Source of the DNA: Actinoplanes sp. DH11
Lineage (GTDB): Bacteria; Actinomycetota; Actinomycetes; Mycobacteriales; Micromonosporaceae
Direction of reading: 5' to 3'
DNA length: 64,000 nucleotides
Assembly: GCF_020873875.1 (NCBI RefSeq)
Contig: NZ_JAHWGU010000001.1
Span: forward strand, 186,001 to 250,000
Under the pieces are notes generated by a model. That model worked only from the letters and a program-made list of their open reading frames with translations, had not been told where the DNA came from and did not search any database. The position numbers and the translations under genes are program-made. The stretch's first letter is position 1, and each line of letters begins with the position of its first letter. Positions 25,283 through 33,182 of the stretch are shown one piece after another.

Positions 25283-26119
25283 GTGGAGCTCCTGCACTCC
25301 GGCAAGGTCCGGGACGTCTATGCCGACGGGGATGACCTGTTGCTGGTCACCTCGGATCGGATCTCGATCTATGACGTGGTTCTGCCGACGCCGATCCCGG
25401 ACAAGGGGAAGATCCTCACCCAGCTGTCCCTGTGGTGGTTCGACCAGCTCGCCGATGTCATCCCCAACCATGTCATCTCGGCGACCGATGTGCCGGACCA
25501 GTGGCGGGGGCGGGCCATCCGGTGCGAGCGGCTTGAGATGGTCATGGTGGAGTGCATCGCTCGGGGGTACCTGGCCGGGTCGGGGCTCAAGGATTATCAG
25601 CGTGACGGGGCGGTGTCCGGGAACGCGCTGCCGCCGGGGCTGGAGGAGGCTTCGCAGTTGCCGGAGCCGATTTTCACGCCCAGCACGAAGGAGCCGGTCG
25701 GTGGGGGGCACGACGAGCCCCTGACGTTCGAGCAGACCGTGGAGCGGGTCGGTAAGGAGCTTGCCGAGGAGCTGCGCCGGGTCACGCTGGAGGTGTACCG
25801 GCGGGGGTCGGAGATCGCGGCCACCAAGGGGATCATCATCGCCGACACGAAGATCGAGGTCGGTCATGCGGGTGGGACGCTGAAGCTGGGCGACGAGGTC
25901 CTGACGCCTGACTCGTCGCGGTTCTGGGGTGCTGACGAGTGGCGGCCGGGGAGAGTGCCGCGTTACCTGGACAAGCAGTTCCTGCGGGACTGGTCCAGCC
26001 AGCTGACCGATTGGGATCGGACGGCTCCGGGGCCGGAGATTCCGGACGAGGTGGTCGAGGCGACGCGGAACCGGTATGTCGAGGTCTACGAGCGCCTTAC
26101 CGGCGACACCTGGAGGTAG
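25283..26119 (+). CDS. purC: SAICAR synthetase (phosphoribosylaminoimidazole-succinocarboxamide synthase)
   Basis: A 278-residue enzyme of purine synthesis that joins aspartate to CAIR using ATP. LLHSGKVRDVYADGDDLLLVTSDRIS is the N-terminal ATP-binding signature. ECIARGYLAGSGLKDYQ and IIIADTKIEVGHAGG are family motifs, and LTPDSSRFWGADEW is the conserved C-terminal aspartate-site region. GTG start with AGGG upstream. No other pur genes are in the window. A hairpin separates it from the convergent nitroreductase. Confidence 0.97.
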   Translation: MELLHSGKVRDVYADGDDLLLVTSDRISIYDVVLPTPIPDKGKILTQLSLWWFDQLADVIPNHVISATDVPDQWRGRAIRCERLEMVMVECIARGYLAGSGLKDYQRDGAVSGNALPPGLEEASQLPEPIFTPSTKEPVGGGHDEPLTFEQTVERVGKELAEELRRVTLEVYRRGSEIAATKGIIIADTKIEVGHAGGTLKLGDEVLTPDSSRFWGADEWRPGRVPRYLDKQFLRDWSSQLTDWDRTAPGPEIPDEVVEATRNRYVEVYERLTGDTWR

Positions 26120-26128
26120 TGGCAGGAA

Positions 26129-26159
26129 CGGCCCGGCGTGAAACCAACCCGCCGGGCCG
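26129..26159. terminator. Bidirectional terminator between purC and nitroreductase
   Basis: CGGCCCGGC (26129-26137) pairs with GCCGGGCCG (26151-26159) around a 13-base loop rich in A and C. It lies between convergent genes, 10 bases after the purC stop. Confidence 0.7.
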
Positions 26160-26175
26160 GTTCGGTGGGGGTCTC

Positions 26176-26799
26176 TCAGGCCCACTGCACGGTGGTCTCC
26201 GGCGACAGCCGCGGCAGCCGGTCGCGCCACGCGTTCTCGCCGGGGTGGCCGAGGTTCACCAGGGCGAGGGACTTGAGCCGCCCGGCCGGGAAGAATTCGG
26301 CGTCCACGCCGTCCTTGTCGAAACCGGTCATCGGGCCGGCGACGAGGCCGACCGCGCGGGCTGCCAGCACGAAGTAGCCGATCTGCAGGGCGGCGCTGAA
26401 CGTACCGTTGGTGATCCGCAGGTTTTCGTCCGCCTCGTACACGTCCTTGAGCCCGGGGTTGCGCGGGAACACGTGCGGTACGTGCTCGTGGAAGGCCGTG
26501 TCGAGGGCCAGCACCGCGACGACGGGGGCGCTCAGCGACTTGGGCCGGTTGCCTTCGGCGAGGTGCGGGATGAGGCGGTCCTTGCCTTCCGCGGTGCGGA
26601 CGAAGAGCACCCGCAGCGGCTGGGTGTTCGACGCGGTCGGCGGCCACTTCGCCAGGTTCCAGATCTCCAGGAGTTCCGCGTCGGTGACCGGGGTGGCCGC
26701 GAACGAGGTGGCGGTGCGCGCGCTGGTGAAGAGCAGGGCTCGAGCGTCGGCGTCCAGCTGGGGGCGGCTCAGGCCGGCTTCGGAAAGGGTGTCCACCAC
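26176..26799 (-). CDS. Nitroreductase family protein (RutE/malonic semialdehyde reductase-like)
   Basis: A 207-residue FMN enzyme. FTSARTATSFAATPVTDAEL, WNLAKWPPTASNTQPLRVLFV (FMN phosphate site with the Asn-Thr-Gln-Pro element) and GPMTGFDKDGVDAEFFP match the RutE branch, which reduces malonic semialdehyde or related enals with NAD(P)H. The remaining rut genes are absent, so the substrate is uncertain. A TACTTT hexamer lies 7 bases before the second codon (GTG at 26796), which may be the true leaderless start. It diverges from the LLM/FAD fusion gene. Confidence 0.88.
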   Translation of the reverse strand: MVDTLSEAGLSRPQLDADARALLFTSARTATSFAATPVTDAELLEIWNLAKWPPTASNTQPLRVLFVRTAEGKDRLIPHLAEGNRPKSLSAPVVAVLALDTAFHEHVPHVFPRNPGLKDVYEADENLRITNGTFSAALQIGYFVLAARAVGLVAGPMTGFDKDGVDAEFFPAGRLKSLALVNLGHPGENAWRDRLPRLSPETTVQWA

Positions 26800-26869
26800 T
26801 GAAAAAGTAGTAGCGGTCCCACCGAAAGCCAGTGATCAACGGGTGAAGATGATCACGAGTGACCCGGCA

Positions 26870-26875
26870 TACGAT
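26870..26875 (+). promoter_or_regulatory. -10 element placing a leaderless start for the LLM/FAD fusion gene
   Basis: TACGAT is followed by exactly 6 bases and then GTG at 26882. A -10 hexamer 6-7 bases before the start codon, with no ribosome binding site, is the known signature of leaderless actinobacterial mRNAs. Confidence 0.55.
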
Positions 26876-26881
26876 CATGGG

Positions 26882-29113
26882 GTGGATTACGGTCACCCGC
26901 TGCGCTTCGGCACGTTCCTGACCCCGTCGAACGACGACCCGGAGGCCGTGGTCGAGCTGGCCGGTCTCAGTGAGGATCTCGGGTACGACCTGGTCACCTT
27001 TCAGGACCACCCCTATCAGCCGGGCTTCCTCGACACCTGGACGCTGCTGACCTGGGTGGCGGCGCGAACCCGGCGCGTCGAGATCTCCGGGAACGTGTTG
27101 AACGTACCCATGCGCCCCGCTCCCGTTCTCGCCCGCGCCGCCGCCAGCCTGGACCTTCTCTCCGGTGGCCGGGTGGCCCTGGGTCTGGGTGCCGGCGGGT
27201 TTTGGGACGCCATGGTGGCGATGGGCGTGCCCCGCCGCACCCCGGGCGAGTCGGTGGATCAGCTCAGCGAGGCGATCGACGTGATCCGTGATCTGTGGCG
27301 CACCGACGCGCGCGGACCGGTGCGTCATCCCGGCGAGTACTACCGGTTGAGCGGGGCCAAGCGCGGACCGGCGCCGGCGCACGAGGTGCCGATCTGGCTG
27401 GGCGCCTACGGCCCGCGGATGCTGCGGCTGCTCGGCGCGAAGGCGGACGGCTGGCTGCCGTCGCTCCCGTACCTGAAACCGGGTGCGCTGGAGAGCGGCA
27501 ACGCGATGATCGACGAGGCGGCGCGGGCGGCCGGCCGGGATCCCCGGGAGATCCGCCGGCTGCTCAACATCTCCGGCGATCCGGGGCACAACGCGCAGCG
27601 GTGGGTGGACGAACTGGTGCCGTACGCGGTGGAGCAGGGCATCAGCACGTTCGTGCTCGGTTCCGACGACCCGCGTGAGCTGGAGCGATTCGCGACCGAG
27701 GTGGTCCCGGCGGTGCGCGACGCGGTGGCGCGGTCGCGCACCGCGGCGGGGGTGGCGACGGGCCTGGTGCGCCCGGTCGCGGCTCTGCGGCTGCGCCGCG
27801 ACAACATCGACTACGACGGGCTTCCGGAGACGCTTGCGGCGGTGGCGATCGAGCCCGGCGATTTTGAGTACGGGCTGGTGCGCTCGACCTATATGCGAGG
27901 AGGTTCGCCGGGGCTCGTGCTTCAACCGGCGGATGTGCCGCAGGTGCGGGCCGCCCTCGCGTTCGCCATGGAGCAGGAGGTGCCCCTGGCGGTGCGCAGC
28001 GGCGGGCACGGCATCAGCGGCCGGTCGACGAACGACGGCGGCATCGTGATCGATCTGTCCCGACTCGACGGCATCGAGGTCCTCTCCGAGCCGGACCGGC
28101 TGATCCGGGTGGGTGCCGGTGCCCGCTGGAAGCAGGTGGCAGCCACCTTGGAGCCGTACGGCTGGGCGTTGAGCAGCGGCGACTACGGCGGCGTGGGTGT
28201 CGGCGGGCTGGCGACCGCGGGCGGGATCGGCTGGCTGGCCCGCGAGCACGGCCTGACCATCGACCGGATGCGCGCCGCCGAGCTGGTGCTGGCCGACGGC
28301 TCGGTGGTGCGCGCCTCCGCGGACGAGAACACCGATCTGTTCTGGGCGGTCCGCGGTGCCGGTGCCAACTTCGGCATCGTGACGGCGTTCGAGTTCCAGG
28401 CCGACGTGGTGGGCCCGGTCGGCTTCGGCCAGTTCGTGCTGGACGCCGAGGACCGGGCCGGCCTGCTGGAGCGCTGGGGCGCCGCGATGGAGGCGGCACC
28501 GCGGGACGTCACCACCAACCTGATCCTGGGGCCGTCCCGGCAGGGCCGTTCGTTCGCCCAGATCTACGGGGTGGTCGACTCCGCCGAGCCGGACACGATC
28601 ATCGAGCGGTTCACCCGGGTCGCCGGCATCGCGCCGCTGCTCGACCAGCAGGTGCGGGTGGTGCCGTACTCCGGGGTGATGAACGTGCCGGACACCCCGC
28701 ACGACGGGCAGGGCGAGCCGGTGGCCCGGTCCGGGCTGATCGACCGTCTGACGCCGGAGTTCTGTGCGGCGGCCGCGGAGCTGATCGCGTCCGGGGCGGC
28801 GTACTTCTTCCAGGTGCGATCGGTGGGCGGCGCGGTCGCGGACGTGCCGGACGATGCGACGGCGTACGCGCATCGGGCGGCGAATTTCTCGGTTGTCGCG
28901 TTCGGTGGCTCCAAGGCGAGGCTCGACGCCGCGTGGGCGGAGCTGGCCGGGCACTTCCGGGGGTTGTATCTGTCGTTCGAGACGGACTGGTCACCGGAGC
29001 GGATCACCGAGGCGTGGCCGCCGGCGACGCTGGCGCGGCTGCGGGAGTTGAAGCGGCGTTACGACCCGGGGAACGTCTTCCGGGACAACTTCAACATCGA
29101 CCCTAGGTCCTGA
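26882..29113 (+). CDS. Fusion of LLM-class flavin oxidoreductase with a BBE-type FAD-linked oxidase
   Basis: About 743 residues in two enzymes. Residues 1-290 form a luciferase-like F420/FMN barrel (LRFGTFLTPSN, LGLGAGGFWDAMVAMG, VPIWLGAYGPRMLRLLG). From about 300 a berberine-bridge-type FAD oxidase begins: VPLAVRSGGHGISGRSTNDG with the His that usually holds FAD, GVGVGGLATAGGIGWLAREHG, and C-terminal YDPGNVFRDNFNI. The second, Cys-based FAD link of bicovalent members is missing (GGLATAGG). GTG 26882 is chosen because family sequence starts there; ATG 26849 is the alternative. The two halves probably act in sequence on one natural product or xenobiotic. Confidence 0.88.
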   Translation: MDYGHPLRFGTFLTPSNDDPEAVVELAGLSEDLGYDLVTFQDHPYQPGFLDTWTLLTWVAARTRRVEISGNVLNVPMRPAPVLARAAASLDLLSGGRVALGLGAGGFWDAMVAMGVPRRTPGESVDQLSEAIDVIRDLWRTDARGPVRHPGEYYRLSGAKRGPAPAHEVPIWLGAYGPRMLRLLGAKADGWLPSLPYLKPGALESGNAMIDEAARAAGRDPREIRRLLNISGDPGHNAQRWVDELVPYAVEQGISTFVLGSDDPRELERFATEVVPAVRDAVARSRTAAGVATGLVRPVAALRLRRDNIDYDGLPETLAAVAIEPGDFEYGLVRSTYMRGGSPGLVLQPADVPQVRAALAFAMEQEVPLAVRSGGHGISGRSTNDGGIVIDLSRLDGIEVLSEPDRLIRVGAGARWKQVAATLEPYGWALSSGDYGGVGVGGLATAGGIGWLAREHGLTIDRMRAAELVLADGSVVRASADENTDLFWAVRGAGANFGIVTAFEFQADVVGPVGFGQFVLDAEDRAGLLERWGAAMEAAPRDVTTNLILGPSRQGRSFAQIYGVVDSAEPDTIIERFTRVAGIAPLLDQQVRVVPYSGVMNVPDTPHDGQGEPVARSGLIDRLTPEFCAAAAELIASGAAYFFQVRSVGGAVADVPDDATAYAHRAANFSVVAFGGSKARLDAAWAELAGHFRGLYLSFETDWSPERITEAWPPATLARLRELKRRYDPGNVFRDNFNIDPRS

Positions 29114-29291
29114 CCGGCTGCTGGTGCTCGGATCGGTGGCCGAGGCTCAACTGGCACGCGCCACCGCAGGTGAGCTGCTCCCCGCAGGTCGGGCACCAGT
29201 CGTTGGTGCGACGCAGGTACCACCCGAGGGCGACGCCGGAGAAGAGGCTGAGCAGGCCGACGATGGCGGCGACCGTCACGGCGCCGGTCAT
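29103..29291 (-). CDS. Small membrane protein with Cys-rich (zinc-ribbon-like) tail
   Basis: A 62-residue protein. One membrane helix (residues 4-24, AVTVAAIVGLLSLFSGVALGW) is followed by WCPTCGEQLTCGGACQLS, with CxxC and two more Cys that could bind zinc, and a His-containing tail. Its ATG overlaps the stop of the gene upstream (ATGA), so the two are translated together. It overlaps the 3' end of the LLM/FAD gene by 11 bases. Function unknown. Confidence 0.7.
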   Translation of the reverse strand: MTGAVTVAAIVGLLSLFSGVALGWYLRRTNDWCPTCGEQLTCGGACQLSLGHRSEHQQPVRT

Positions 29292-29602
29292 GCCAGGGGC
29301 CCCCGGTTGCGCGGGTTGCGGCGCACCAGGCGAAGACCGCGGTGGTCGAGCGCGGGGTCGCTGTCGAACCGGGACGTCACGTAGGGCGCGGTGAACGTGT
29401 CGACGCCGGTGCCGGGGTGGACGCCGGGCCGGTAGGTCACGGTGACCGCGCGCGGGGAGGACGCCTCGATGACTCCGGCCCGCCAGCCGTCCCGGTAGAC
29501 CCACACCGGGTCGGCCGGCCGGTAGCTCTCGGCTGGGGCCACATCCGCGGGGTCGCGTTGCGGGGGTGTGAGGTTCGGTGTGGACGCCGTCATCTTCGAC
29601 AT
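29288..29602 (-). CDS. Small conserved-looking hypothetical protein
   Basis: 104 residues from the ATG at 29602, which has GGAGG at the right distance; the longer frame is not needed. The central part (DPVWVYRDGWRAGVIEASSPRAVTVTYRP) looks like an SH3-like or Tudor-like beta barrel, and the C terminus is basic (RGLRLVRRNPRNRGP). No known family was recognised. It forms a two-gene operon with the Cys-rich membrane protein, next to the XRE/DUF397 locus, whose promoter diverges from this one. Confidence 0.68.
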   Translation of the reverse strand: MSKMTASTPNLTPPQRDPADVAPAESYRPADPVWVYRDGWRAGVIEASSPRAVTVTYRPGVHPGTGVDTFTAPYVTSRFDSDPALDHRGLRLVRRNPRNRGPLA

Positions 29603-29705
29603 CTGCGTGCCTCCAGGGTTCCTAATGAGGCGTCGGGGACCCACATCGGCCGAGCAGTCGGACTTTTCGGCACGCTGTGTTAGCAGTCGGTACGTGTCTG
29701 TCAGC

Positions 29706-29757
29706 TATCATGCTCGTCATCAAGTGCGTTCGCAAGGCCGTCTGCACGTGCATCTGC
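29706..29757 (+). promoter_or_regulatory. Promoter/operator module of the XRE gene (copy 1)
   Basis: Contains TATCATGCTC at 29706, CGCAAGGCC near 29731 and TGCACGTGCATCTG at 29743. The same words in the same order and spacing (37 bases between the first and last starts) occur on the opposite strand before the DUF397 gene at 31227-31176. TATCAT could be the -10 box and TGCACGTGCA a palindromic operator. Located 113 bases before the XRE start. Confidence 0.7.
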
Positions 29758-29869
29758 TCGGCGCAAATGCGGGCGGGCGGAGCACAGGCATGGTTTCGCA
29801 GCGGACGATCTCCGCTCTAGGATGCATGGGACTGCGCCGGGCAGTCACGATGTGGCGACGAGGAGTCAG

Positions 29870-30760
29870 GTGAGCGCGGGTTCGCAGGAGGAGGCGCCGG
29901 GCGGCGGTCCTACCGTCCTCCGCATTCTGCTCGGCTCCCAGCTCCGGAAGCTGCGGGAGTCGCGGGGAATCACCCGGGAGGCTGCCGGATACGAGATCCG
30001 GGCCTCCGGGTCGAAGATCAGCCGCATGGAGCTGGGCCGGGTCAGTTTCAAGGAACGCGACGTCGCGGACCTCTTGACCATGTATGGCGTGGACGACGAC
30101 CACGAGCGTGACGCGCTCATCGGGCTGGCTCGGCAGGCCAACAACCCGGGCTGGTGGCAGCACTTCAGCGACGTGCTCCCCGGCTGGTTCCAGGCCTACC
30201 TCGGGCTCGAGGCGGCCTCGTCGCTGATCCGTACCTATGAGATCCAGTTCGTGCCCGGCCTCTTGCAGACGCCGGATTACGCGCGAGCCGTCATCATGCT
30301 CGGCCACGCCGGCGCGAGCGCCGACGAGATCGACCGTCGTGTCGAGGTGCGGCGTCACCGGCAGCAGATACTTACCCGGCCGGGCGGCCCGCAACTCTGG
30401 GCGGTGATCGACGAGGCCGTGCTGCGCCGCCCGATCGGCGGCGTCGAGGTGATGCGGGCCCAGATCGAGTCGCTCATCGAGGTGTCCAAGATGCCGAGCG
30501 TCCGGCTGCAGATCATCCCGTTCCACGCCGGTGGGCACGCCGCGGCCGGTGGCCCGTTCGCGATCCTGCGGTTCCCCGAGCCGGAGCTGCCCGACGTGGT
30601 GTATGTCGAGCAGCTGACCAGCGCGATCTACTTGGACAAGCGCGAGGACGTCGACCAGTACGCGATGGCGATGGAGCGGGTCTGCATCGACGCGGAACCG
30701 CCGAACCACACGCCGGAGATCCTCGGCAAGTTGCTGCACGAGGTGGGCAAGCCCGCCTGA
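29870..30760 (+). CDS. XRE-family regulator with DUF5753 domain
   Basis: A 296-residue protein from the GTG at 29870 (GAGGAG upstream). Helix-turn-helix at about residues 22-80 (LGSQLRKLRESRGITREAAG, SKISRMELGRVSFKERDV). The DUF5753 domain fills the rest (QFVPGLLQTPDYARAV, LWAVIDEAVLRRPIGG, SVRLQIIPFHAGGHAAAGGP). Actinomycete genomes hold many such genes paired with DUF397 genes; several control development or antibiotic production. Here the DUF397 gene is convergent and shares a near-identical promoter module. Confidence 0.95.
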   Translation: MSAGSQEEAPGGGPTVLRILLGSQLRKLRESRGITREAAGYEIRASGSKISRMELGRVSFKERDVADLLTMYGVDDDHERDALIGLARQANNPGWWQHFSDVLPGWFQAYLGLEAASSLIRTYEIQFVPGLLQTPDYARAVIMLGHAGASADEIDRRVEVRRHRQQILTRPGGPQLWAVIDEAVLRRPIGGVEVMRAQIESLIEVSKMPSVRLQIIPFHAGGHAAAGGPFAILRFPEPELPDVVYVEQLTSAIYLDKREDVDQYAMAMERVCIDAEPPNHTPEILGKLLHEVGKPA

Positions 30761-30796
30761 CGGCGGCCGGGCGATCATGATGCCCGGAAAACGGCA

Positions 30797-30823
30797 CGGT
30801 CCGGTCGCGGTGCGACCGGACCG
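30797..30823. terminator. Bidirectional terminator hairpin between XRE and DUF397 genes
   Basis: CGGTCCGGTCGC (30797-30808) and GCGACCGGACCG (30812-30823) are perfect complements around a 3-base loop. It sits centrally between the two convergent genes. Confidence 0.8.
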
Positions 30824-30860
30824 CTGGTCTATCTGGTCGTCCTCAGTCTCAGTCTCGTTC

Positions 30861-31097
30861 TCAGGCGACGAGGTTGTCGAAGTCCCCGTCACGGACGCCG
30901 CCGAGGAACGCCTCGATCTCGGCGCGGGTGTAGATCAGCGCAGCACCCTCGGGGTCCCGGGAGTTGCGCACGGCGACGTCACCGCCGGGCAGGACAGCGC
31001 ACTCCACGCAGTTGCCGCTCGGGTTGCTGCGACGGCTCTTCTGCCAGACAACGCCCTCCAGCTGACCGGCCGGCATGCCGTTGACCACGTAGGTCAT
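30861..31097 (-). CDS. DUF397 protein
   Basis: A 78-residue protein from the ATG at 31097 (GGGAG upstream). GVVWQKSRRSNPSGNCVECAVLPGG and VAVRNSRDPEGAALIYTRAEIEAFL are diagnostic of DUF397. These small proteins are partners, often antagonists, of XRE/DUF5753 regulators, in arrangements likened to toxin-antitoxin pairs. Convergent with the XRE gene rather than in the usual tandem order, but joined to it by the shared promoter module. Confidence 0.95.
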   Translation of the reverse strand: MTYVVNGMPAGQLEGVVWQKSRRSNPSGNCVECAVLPGGDVAVRNSRDPEGAALIYTRAEIEAFLGGVRDGDFDNLVA

Positions 31098-31175
31098 TCC
31101 AAGCTCCCTTGGTCTGCCCCGAACCGCCGATCGATCCGGGGGTGGTGATAAGCCACGTGCCATTCGGCCGAGAAT

Positions 31176-31227
31176 GCAGATGCACGTGCATCTGGCCTTG
31201 CGTAGTCACGTGATTTTGAGCATGATA
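31176..31227 (-). promoter_or_regulatory. Promoter/operator module of the DUF397 gene (copy 2) with perfect 18-bp palindrome
   Basis: CAGATGCACGTGCATCTG at 31177-31194 is a perfect palindrome. Read on the minus strand, the module has TATCATGCTC (from 31227), CGCAAGGCC and then the palindrome, matching copy 1 at 29706-29757. It lies 79 bases before the DUF397 start and is a strong candidate for the XRE protein's own binding site. Confidence 0.75.
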
Positions 31228-31250
31228 ACGCACGTACTACTCCTGATGGT

Positions 31251-31267
31251 TGTCACTCAGGGTGACA
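31251..31267. promoter_or_regulatory. Inverted repeat TGTCAC-N5-GTGACA
   Basis: A perfect 6-bp inverted repeat with a 5-base spacer, 92 bases before the 83-codon ORF at 31360. It could be an operator for that gene or for the divergent DUF397 promoter. Confidence 0.5.
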
Positions 31268-31359
31268 TCTTTAGGTGATGGGTCGGTCGCGGAGCGGCGT
31301 CTGCGGCCTCAGCGCGTGGCTCCCCTGGCGGGGGGCGTTCCGAGCGAGAGGTTACGAGA

Positions 31360-31611
31360 ATGTCGATTTCCAACATCGGCCCGGAACGTCCCGATCCGAG
31401 TGACCGCACGGTGTCCGAATCGGCACGGCGGGGCAACCCGTCGGTGCTCTTCCGGGGAGAGCGCGCCATCGACGAGGTCGATGCCGCCGAGGCCCGGGCC
31501 AGCACCGTCACGCATCGGTTCGGCGGAGTGAGGTATGCGTTGAACCGGCCCGGTGGCCCGACCGCCGCCGAGCCGCCGGCCGAGGAGGGTGAGTCCGACG
31601 CGCGCGAGTGA
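31360..31611 (+). CDS. Small hydrophilic hypothetical protein
   Basis: 83 residues, highly charged (RPDPSDRTVSESARRGNP, RAIDEVDAAEARAS), without signal peptide, helix or known domain. GAGAGG lies about 8 bases before the ATG. The following gene overlaps its end by 23 bases, suggesting coupling. Codon use fits a real gene, but the short length keeps confidence moderate. Confidence 0.5.
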   Translation: MSISNIGPERPDPSDRTVSESARRGNPSVLFRGERAIDEVDAAEARASTVTHRFGGVRYALNRPGGPTAAEPPAEEGESDARE

Positions 31612-31978
31612 ACTCATTCGTTGCCGCCAGCCGCGATCGGCCCGGCGTCGTCCGGGCCGCAGCGGCTGGGGCGTGTCGGCGCCTCGGATCAGTGACGATC
31701 GGTTGCGGCCGAGCGGGCCGGTCTGGCCGGTGTACGAGTTCGCCGAGGCGGACTACTGCTACGGCGTCGGGCCGATCCGGGTCCGCATGCTGCGCGTCGA
31801 CTGGGCGCGGCCGGTGCCGCACGAGGGCGACACCTGGTTCGGTGTCCGTGCCGTCGTCATCGACCGGTCCGGCCGGGCCGGCGAGGTCCGGGAGATGTTG
31901 ATCCGGGCGAGGCGGATGCCCGTCCCGCCGGCGTGCAAGCGTCCGCGCTTGCGGGTGTCACGAAGTACACCCGTCTGA
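31589..31978 (+). CDS. Hypothetical protein with compact beta domain
   Basis: Up to 129 residues. The first 45 are Arg-rich and may not be translated; GTG at 31673 would give 101 residues. The core (PVWPVYEFAEADYCYGVGPI, VRMLRVDWARPVPHEGDTW, WFGVRAVVIDRSGRAGEVRE) has regular strand spacing like a folded domain. I do not recognise a named family. It overlaps the preceding small gene. Function unknown. Confidence 0.55.
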   Translation: MSPTRASELIRCRQPRSARRRPGRSGWGVSAPRISDDRLRPSGPVWPVYEFAEADYCYGVGPIRVRMLRVDWARPVPHEGDTWFGVRAVVIDRSGRAGEVREMLIRARRMPVPPACKRPRLRVSRSTPV

Positions 31979-32184
31979 CGCCGGGTGGGCGGCCCGGTTC
32001 CCCGTGCCGGACCGCCCACCCGGTCAGAACATCCGCGACGAGGCTCGGCGCGGCAGCAACGAGGCTCCGCCAGCCGCCGGCGAGGCCGGCCACCGGCAAG
32101 GCCAGCCACTGGCGAGGCCAGCCACCGGCAAGCCGGCCACCGGCGAGTTCTGCGCCCGGCGGAGATCCGCGACAGGCATTGTTG

Positions 32185-32222
32185 GAGAAGCCCCCGCCGG
32201 GCCGAGCCGGCGGGGGCTTCTC
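32185..32222. terminator. 16-bp perfect hairpin before methyltransferase 3' end
   Basis: GAGAAGCCCCCGCCGG (32185-32200) and CCGGCGGGGGCTTCTC (32207-32222) with a 6-base loop. It lies between convergent genes, 13 bases past the minus-strand methyltransferase stop. The spacer 31979-32184 otherwise holds only degenerate GGCCACCGGCAA-type repeats. Confidence 0.8.
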
Positions 32223-32234
32223 ACGCACGTCAGG

Positions 32235-33080
32235 TCAGGGCTTGCGGGCGACCCCGGCCCAGTAGTACGCCGCCTTGGGGTCGGCGACCTCCTCGTCGGG
32301 GCGCCAGTTGGAGACCGGGACCAGGCCGGGCTCGAGCATCTCCCAGTCGCCGAAGAACCGGGCGACCGCGTCGTGGGTGCGCGCGACGAGCGTCATCCCG
32401 GCGCCGGTGGCGGCGGCGACGGCCGCGCTCACCTCGTCGGGATTGAAGTCGGCCGTCGGGTGGGTGATCGCGAGCAGGCTGCCGGAGGGCAGGGCGTCGC
32501 GCAGCTCCGCGACGGTGGCCCACGGGTCGTCCGCGTCGGCGAGCAGCATCAGGATCGCGATGAGGGTGAGGCCGACCGGCCGGCTGAGGTCGAGGGTGTC
32601 GCGCAGCACCCGGTCGCCGAGGATCGAGCGGGGGTCGCGGACGTCGGCCGAGATGTACTCGCTGCGGCCCTCGGGCGTGCTGATCATCAGCGCGCGGGCG
32701 TGCACCAGCACGATCGGGTCGTTGTCCACGTAGACCACGCGGGCCGTGCGGTCGAGCCCCTGGGCGATCTCGTGCAGGTTGGGCCGGGTCGGGATGCCGG
32801 TGCCGATGTCCAGGAACTGGGTGATGCCTTCCTTGGACACCAGGTCACGGGCGACCCGGTGCACGAACTTCCGGTTCTCGCCGGCCATGTAACGCATGCC
32901 GGGGATCGCCTGCATCATGGCCTCGCCGACGGCCCGGTCGACCGCGAAGTTGTCCTTGCCGCCGAGCCAGTAGTCGTAGATGCGGGCGGAGTGGGGAACG
33001 TTGATGTTCACCCCGGGCGGGGCCACCTCGTTCGGTGCGGGACTGCCACTGTCCTTCTCCACGAACGCCTCCTCGCGCAT
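32235..33080 (-). CDS. DUF574 SAM-dependent methyltransferase
   Basis: A 281-residue protein. NVPHSARIYDYWLGGKDNFAVDR is the diagnostic N-terminal signature; QFLDIGTGIPTRPNLHEIA is the SAM-binding glycine loop and VVYVDNDPIVLVHARAL the acidic loop. The C-terminal LEPGLVPVSNWRPD is also conserved. This family is expanded in Streptomyces and relatives, often near XRE/DUF397 loci, but its substrates are unknown. The start at 33080 is the longest; GTG seven codons later is possible. Confidence 0.94.
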   Translation of the reverse strand: MREEAFVEKDSGSPAPNEVAPPGVNINVPHSARIYDYWLGGKDNFAVDRAVGEAMMQAIPGMRYMAGENRKFVHRVARDLVSKEGITQFLDIGTGIPTRPNLHEIAQGLDRTARVVYVDNDPIVLVHARALMISTPEGRSEYISADVRDPRSILGDRVLRDTLDLSRPVGLTLIAILMLLADADDPWATVAELRDALPSGSLLAITHPTADFNPDEVSAAVAAATGAGMTLVARTHDAVARFFGDWEMLEPGLVPVSNWRPDEEVADPKAAYYWAGVARKP

Positions 33081-33182
33081 CGACCCCGGGCGCCGATCTT
33101 CATCGGTCCGTTCAGGGTAGCGGCAATGATTGACCGACTTAACCCCCGCCGCACGGATTCGCCGGTTCGCGCAGGCAGCCGG

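Noticed and set aside
25214..28954. 1246-codon minus-strand frame
   Set aside because: Runs antisense through purC and the LLM/FAD fusion; no domain seen.
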